Assembly (NCBI GenBank): GCA_009176605.1
Contig: SEYY01018927.1
Span: 22,501-42,500 of the forward strand
From: Armadillidium nasatum
Lineage: Eukaryota; Arthropoda; Malacostraca; Isopoda; Armadillidiidae
Direction: 5' to 3'
Length of the DNA: 20,000 nt
Below the pieces are notes generated by a model. It was not told where the DNA came from and did not search any database. It was given only the letters and a program-made list of their open reading frames with translations. The first letter of the stretch is position 1. Every line of letters begins with the position of its first letter. A program made the translations under genes and the position numbers. Of this stretch, positions 13,906 to 20,000 are shown one piece after another.

Positions 13906-14268
13906 ATTGACAATAGAGGAGAAAAAGCAGCACATGATAGGTTTTGAACATTAAACATTATTCCACTTCGTGATTGACTTCTATCGTCTCGAAAAATAAA
14001 CTTAAGTTTTTAAGATTTTGAGAAAGAAAAACTCGCTCAAAAAAACGAAAATTTGATTTTTTTTCAATTCACTAACTTACCTCAATGAAAATGGAGGTTA
14101 GTTAGTGAATAACTACAAAATAACTATTAAGAGCGGAAGCCGACCCTAGCTAAACTGCTAAAAATAATTTGAGATTTGTTGAATTGTTAAGTGTAAGCAA
14201 ATTTTCGTATGTCTTCCATTTTACTTCGTTTTACGTTAGGTAATTTTTTAAATTTTAAGTAGACCTGG
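13906..14268. other. Unassigned interval left of the hAT element
   Basis: Apart from the hairpin at 14067-14110, AT-rich sequence without an assignable gene. Confidence 0.55.
14067..14110. other. Near-perfect 17-bp hairpin
   Basis: ATTCACTAACTTACCTC (14067-14083) pairs with GAGGTTAGTTAGTGAAT (14094-14110) with one mismatch around a 10-base loop. Far better than chance for this composition. It could be the core of a small foldback element. No promoter or T-run is associated with it. Confidence 0.85.
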
Positions 14269-14283
14269 CATGGGCGTCGCCAG
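14269..14283. repeat. hAT left terminal inverted repeat
   Basis: CATGGGCGTCGCCAG, the end nearest the transposase C-terminus. Confidence 0.85.
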
Positions 14284-14489
14284 CTTCCAATTTAGGGAGG
14301 GACAGCTTAAAATTTTATAGAACTCACAGGGAAAGGAGCAGACATATTAAACTAGAAACATTTGTATGGATAAGGAAATAATTAATATCTAATCAATTTT
14401 TTTTAATTAATACTGCCTATAGAATATCAAATACTATATGAAATGTTGAAAAATTCACAGTATGGAGCAGTTGCTAATAATTGAAATTA

Positions 14490-16551
14490 TTAGAAAAGTA
14501 ATTTTCTAGATTTCATGGCAAATTCATCAACTACTTTTTGAATAATCATAATTGTCAAACACAAAATTTTGTGTGTGCACTCATCATAACCAGCCCGTTT
14601 AACCCGTCTTCTCCCATGGTATTTCGGAGCCAAGTCCTGATCCTTTGCAGAGTACTGAAAGAGTACTCTATTGTACCGGTGGTGCATAGCTGGGCGAGTA
14701 GTATCGGCAGAGCCTTTTCCGTCGCCGGAAAGAAAGGTTCAGTCTCCTTTAGACTTGTGAGACGACAAGATCTTTTAGTTCTTCACTACTCAGTTTCTTT
14801 CCCTTCCAAATTTTGTACCGAAGTTCCAGCTCTGCTTCTAAAAAGCTATCTAAATGATAAAAGCTGCAAAATGAAGCTGCCTTTTCTTCTAATTCATCGA
14901 TTGTCATGAATGACATGTGGAATAGATGTAAATTTGTCAATGCAAAGGCATGTGTATTTTTGGTAGAAAACCATAATTCTAAAGAAGAGGTTATATAGAA
15001 TACAGATACGGAATTATTAAGGATCTTTTCCAGAACTCCGTGGGATTTGTTGCTATGGTGCTGCTGCCTACCAACAATCCGTGATATATTCAGATTCAGT
15101 CCCAGTTGCTCTGCGATTTTAACACTTCAACAGTAATTTTGTCAACATCCTTTCGATGATGCTTAACAATTACCAAAATGCGCTGAATGTGCTGCGAGGT
15201 TTTGACGATATCCAAGGTCTTGGATTGGAGAGCATTTACAATGGCTCTATTATTATTACATTAACAGTAGCCATGAGGAATGAAGACTTACATGTCGTTG
15301 AATGCACCTGAAAGGTGCTTTTTCTTGTGGTGGTATTTCCTTTAATGGAAATTGTTTCTAACGCTTGTATTATTCATAGAAAGTGCTCCTTAAACACTCT
15401 GATCCACGTATTTTTTTAGACCATCTGGTCAGGTATAGGCTTGGGATGCTTGGTATTAATTTTCTTCTCAAGACCGATTCCAGGAAAACGTAATAATGTC
15501 CTTTAGAGTTCCCATTGCATTGTACATTTCATGTATTGTGTTCAAATCATTTATTACCGAATTTAGTTTGCGTTAAGATCAATGAAAAAAAAATGATTTC
15601 TATACTTTTCCCGCAATATAGCTTGAACCCCACATTCTTAGCCAGCATTGTAGAACAGTCATCGAAACTCAAGCTCACGCGCTTTTCTGGATCCTGTCCT
15701 TCGCTCGTGACAAAATTGCGAAAGCCATTCCTCTTTGATTTAATAAGTCTCTTTGTTGAAATACCGCAAAACTATTTATAACTGTTCCTTTCCAGATATA
15801 TCAGTGGTTTCGTTTGCTAGTAAGCTATACGCGCAAACTTACTTGACCTTATTAACGATGCTTTCCTATATAGTAGTACCACATATGAAATGATCTCATT
15901 CTGAATCTGAACTGATTGGTATGTGGCATTTTTCTTCCTATGTTTAAAATGGGTTTTCAATGACTGGTCTCCTGCATCTATTCGTAAACGGCACAAATCT
16001 TTCAGCACTCCCTCGTCATGATACTTAACCCGAAGCGATAAACGTGCGTACCAAAAATTGCCACATGAAATTATTGAAGATAATTCCTCTATTTTTTTGT
16101 ATGGTTTTCTTAGAAAACTGATTACTTTGGTTGTCTACCGGCACGTCTTGTAGGAACAATCTTGCAGTTTCAACAACAGTTTCATGCCACTCGGTGTTTG
16201 TATGTCCCTTACAAACCTCATGAACATCTTTATATTTAGTAAAAGATCTTATTTTTAAAGAACAAAGGACCCCTCTGACCGAACTTTTAATTGGTGGAAA
16301 TAAAATACAAAACTTGTAAAATGATCCCTTTAGGCTCTTGGAGTATGCCAGCCAAGAGAATATCTCCAACCATTGATTTTTGAATTTCCTCTTTAACAGG
16401 GTAGTTCCTTCCAAAAATATTATAAATCTTCGGTGGAATCAACCAATCTTTCAGTAACTTTCCTTTTCTCAGTCGAAATCATAGATGACTGTCCAATGTC
16501 AATTTCGTGACTGTCATCCACTGATACGCCAGCTCCGAAATCTGGCCCCAT
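14490..16551 (-). pseudogene. hAT transposase (DUF4371 and C-terminal dimerisation type), many frameshifts
   Basis: Begins at an ATG at 16551 (MGPDFGAGVSVDDSHEIDIG), a 43-codon frame ending in TAA at 16422-16420. After a frameshift the TTF-type zinc-finger-like region follows at 16414-16025: FKNQWLEIFSWLAYSKSLKG, then FYKFCILFPP. The DUF4371 block follows at 16008-15817: LRIDAGDQSLKTH, then KNATYQSVQIQNEIISY. Further pieces are VNALQSKTLDIVKTSQHIQR near 15240-15180, NPTEFWKRSLIIPYLYSI near 15050-14995, and DELEEKAASFCSFYHLDSFL near 14900-14845. The C-terminal hAT dimerisation block is IEYSFSTLQRIRTWLRNTMG then GEDGLNGLVMMSAH, ending at TGA 14557-14555, with a shifted frame continuing VVDEFAMKSRKLLF to a stop at 14490. 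The usual role is cut-and-paste transposition in the nucleus. This copy is dead. Relatives are often annotated as zinc finger MYM-type protein 1-like. Confidence 0.9.
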
Positions 16552-16792
16552 ATTTTAATTCTTCGAGGAGCTGGATTTGGGTCCTTCATCATGCGAAATA
16601 TGCGTCAGTATTATTAAAAGTCGCCATAATAGAAGCAAGCCAAGTCGAATCTAGATAGATCAAGTAAGGTATTTATCTCGTTATTTCAAGCAAGCCAAGT
16701 AGGGGAAGGTTTACAGCAATGAAAACTCTTTATAAACCTTCACTAAGAGCAATAGCTTCTAGGTGGGGGGGGGGAGGATGCAGCTGCCCCCA

Positions 16793-16807
16793 CTGACGAC
16801 ACCCATG
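16793..16807. repeat. hAT right terminal inverted repeat
   Basis: CTGACGACACCCATG, complement of the left end with two C/T differences at CpG positions, as expected from CpG decay. Confidence 0.85.
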
Positions 16808-16813
16808 ACCAGG

Positions 16814-16920
16814 TTTTTATTTTTTTTTTCTTGTAGCTCTTGTTTACCTCTTTCGAATAGGACTAGTGACAACTCTGAAGCACCTGTAGTTTTTTAAACT
16901 AATTTAGCTTTTCCTCACCT
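16814..16920. other. Unassigned spacer
   Basis: T-rich start (16814-16829) and otherwise nothing recognisable before the LINE scrap. Confidence 0.5.
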
Positions 16921-17045
16921 CCCCATTTTTTCTATGCTTACCAGGCTCCTAAAATATGGAATGATGTACCTGCTGAGCTGAGAAAAGCTCTCAGTTGCAT
17001 GTATTTATACTTAATTTAAAGAATTACTTGTTAGCAAAGTATTAG
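16921..17045 (+). pseudogene. C-terminal scrap of a CR1/L2-like LINE reverse transcriptase
   Basis: The frame starting at 16921 reads PHFFYAYQAPKIWNDVPAEL then RKALSCM, the (A)PK(L/I)WN.LP..(L/I)R block found near the end of many CR1/L2/Rex-type ORF2 proteins. A frameshift follows, and then LNLKNYLLAKY with a stop at 17043-17045 supplies the usual F...LK.YL end. Everything upstream is missing. The next 110 bp (to about 17155) may be the element's 3' untranslated region; it includes TTAAGAATTTTTTCCCGAAA, which resembles tails of that group in my memory. Confidence 0.75.
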
Positions 17046-17200
17046 TTATTGTGTTACTTGTTGCTCTACTGTATTATTGTATTGCCTTAAGAATTTTTTC
17101 CCGAAAGGCTTGACGTTTTAAAACGAAATATGGGTTATAATTTTATTTTATTTGATTTATATTAAATTTGTGTTTTGTAAACCATAAATATTATCATTAG

Positions 17201-17203
<3 letters not shown>
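17046..17203. other. Probable LINE 3' region and AT-rich spacer
   Basis: Follows the LINE stop codon and leads into a TA array. No other feature seen. Confidence 0.45.
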
Positions 17204-17266
<63 letters not shown>

Positions 17267-17276
17267 TATATATATT
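17204..17276. repeat. (TA)n microsatellite
   Basis: 73 bp with one interruption (extra A at 17260). The first TA array after the 9-kb gap. Confidence 0.97.
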
Positions 17277-17443
17277 ATTTGATGGGCAAAGGCCGAAGGC
17301 CTACAAAATTCCACCAGAATTGGGAATATTCCGGATCTGATCGCTAATGGCCAACGTGACCCGATACACGGTGTGTAAAGTGTGCAAGTCAAGGAAGTTG
17401 GAAAACAAATAAAGGGAGTGTGTTCCAGACTTTACCAGTAGAG
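17277..17443. other. 167-bp island between two (TA)n arrays
   Basis: Higher GC than its surroundings, with GGCCGAAGGCC near 17291 and TTCCGGATCTGATCGCTAAT near 17328. It looks like a fragment of a dispersed element because of its abrupt TA-array borders, but I cannot name a family and neither strand gives a convincing peptide. Confidence 0.55.
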
Positions 17444-17447
17444 TATA

Positions 17448-17541
<94 letters not shown>
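17444..17541. repeat. (TA)n microsatellite
   Basis: 98 bp with one early interruption at 17454. Confidence 0.97.
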
Positions 17542-19150
<1,609 letters not shown>

Positions 19151-19424
19151 TAAAAAAAAAATAAAACATATTTTAAAACAATAAAAATAATAAAAGCTTT
19201 AAAAGTAAGGGAATATAGACAAAGTGTGCAAAACTTAATAGAAAATGCGAGATTAAAAATTAAAACATTATATTTCAAAACCAATCCAGTTTTCTCTTCA
19301 GATATGAAGAACAAGCAAAGAAAAGAGACAAAGCAACTCGAACTACTTTAAAAAGGGAGACGGGAAGGCGGCAAATATACGAACAAATGTACAATATATA
19401 TGGAATACGCAGGCGTGAAGAATC
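19151..19424 (+). other. Unassigned interval with an open frame of unknown origin
   Basis: A frame is open from 19264 (after TAA at 19261) and reads through into LINE-C. Its middle is charged: YEEQAKKRDKATRTTLKRET then RRQIYEQMYNIYGIRRREES. In the next frame, 19199-19351 is also open and reads VREYRQSVQNLIENARLKIK. Both look more protein-like than the surrounding AT-rich DNA, but I recognise neither. Confidence 0.4.
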
Positions 19425-20000
19425 ACGTACACAATCAAGCCAACAAACAATGCCTCAAAAACTCAATTCCTCCATCTCTCCACTCGACACAATCTTCTAC
19501 ACAACTATGATATCTTCTTCGAAAACGCACAACTCAAACCTTGATCTCTCCTTAATATTCTTGGCGTTTCTTTTTCTCGTGATCTTTCTTGGAAAGATCA
19601 CATTATTTCCCTTTCTAAACAAGCTTCTAAGAGGTTGGGTGTTCTGAGGCGCCTGCAGCATTTCTTCACTCCACCCCAGTTGCTTGCTCTGTATAGGGGT
19701 GTTGTTCGCCCCTGTATGGAGTATGCGTCACACATCTGGGGTGGTTCCATTCATACAGCTCTCCTAGAAAAGGTGGAGTCTAGGGCTTTTCGCCTTATCA
19801 ACTCTCCTGCTCTCACTAATTCTATTCAATCTCTTTCTGTCTGTCGAATTGTTGCGTCACTCTCTCTATCCTATCGTAATTACAAAGGACACTGCTCTTC
19901 TGAACTCTCTCGTTGCATACTTTCTCCATTGAGAAGGGCTCGTGCAACTCGTCTTTGTACAGTTTCATCCTTTCTCTATCTAACTCTCTGACCCTAGACT
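19425..20000 (+). pseudogene. LINE-C: jockey-type reverse transcriptase C-terminal region, cut by the window edge
   Basis: From about 19425 the sequence reads as the part of ORF2 after the RT catalytic motifs, with frame jumps before 19620: pieces like FFENAQLKP, then ILGVSFSRDLSWKDHI. From 19635 one frame holds LGVLRRLQHFFTPPQLLALY, then RGVVRPCMEYASHIWGG, then RLINSPALTNSIQSLSV, then LSPLRRARATRLCTVSS, before a frame break and stop at 19989-19991. The middle block is the same as RIRPCMEYCSHIWG in LINE-A, so both belong to one clade. Different wording elsewhere (FTPPQLLALYRG) makes it a separate family. No catalytic motif is within the window. Confidence 0.9.

Larger units (their letters stand above)
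14269..16807 (-). mobile_element. hAT-superfamily transposon, full length, non-functional
   Basis: 2539 bp bounded by a short inverted repeat: CATGGGCGTCGCCAG at the left and, complemented, CATGGGTGTCGTCAG at the right (13 of 15 match). This resembles the CAGGGGCGTCGCCAG-type ends I recall from hAT elements with ZMYM1/DUF4371-like transposases. The flanks GACCTGG (14262-14268) and GACCAGG (16807-16813) could be a decayed 8-bp target duplication, but the register is off by one base and the words are also inverted repeats of each other, so this stays tentative. The transposase fills most of the element on the minus strand, leaving about 220-250 bp at each end. The right end carries a G/C-homopolymer patch (16764-16790). 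Confidence 0.85.

Noticed and set aside
14538-14909. 123-codon plus-strand open frame
   Set aside because: Lies antisense to the hAT dimerisation domain, whose minus-strand reading matches the family.
15515-15781. 88-codon plus-strand open frame
   Set aside because: Antisense shadow of the hAT transposase; no family signature of its own.
16764-16774. Run of consecutive G bases considered as a G-quadruplex
   Set aside because: A single run without the further G blocks needed; it belongs to the G/C-rich subterminal part of the hAT element.

Overview
This window looks like AT-rich, gene-poor DNA from an arthropod. A decapod crustacean is my best guess, because the jockey-type reverse transcriptase, the DUF4817-type Tc1/mariner element and dense (TA)n arrays are things I recall together from such genomes. 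That is inference; nothing here identifies a species. I found no intact host gene, no rRNA or tRNA gene, and no CRISPR or bacterial feature. Every recognisable coding stretch is a decayed transposable element.

Positions 1-8115 are dominated by (TA)n arrays, mostly about 100-145 bp long, with transposons and short islands between them. A jockey-type LINE remnant (LINE-A, 1346-3463, + strand) touches a (TA)n array at each end. A complete but dead Tc1/mariner-type element (3983-5556) has 84-bp terminal inverted repeats and sits inside a (TA)n array. Its transposase carries a 109-bp patch of LINE-A-like reverse transcriptase sequence in place of part of its N-terminal domain; this is the most unusual observation here. 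A fragment of an ORF I recall as repeated in arthropod genomes (6930-7238) follows, and then a diverged tandem pair.

Positions 8300-11510 switch to (TAA)n arrays and degenerate TAA-rich DNA. They contain a broken CR1/jockey-superfamily LINE on the minus strand (LINE-B, 10080-11453). From 11590 to 13060 a family of about 353-bp tandem units runs through the sequence, and a second, unrelated three-unit tandem repeat (about 180-200 bp) lies at 13327-13905.

Positions 14269-16807 hold a hAT element with 15-bp terminal inverted repeats and a DUF4371/dimerisation-type transposase on the minus strand, broken by frameshifts. A C-terminal LINE scrap follows at 16921-17045. From 17204 the (TA)n arrays return. 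The window ends in two more jockey-type LINE pieces: a short 3' end at 19100-19150 and the C-terminal reverse transcriptase region of LINE-C from about 19425 to the edge.

No genes work together here. The window is a layered record of transposon insertion, microsatellite growth and decay.
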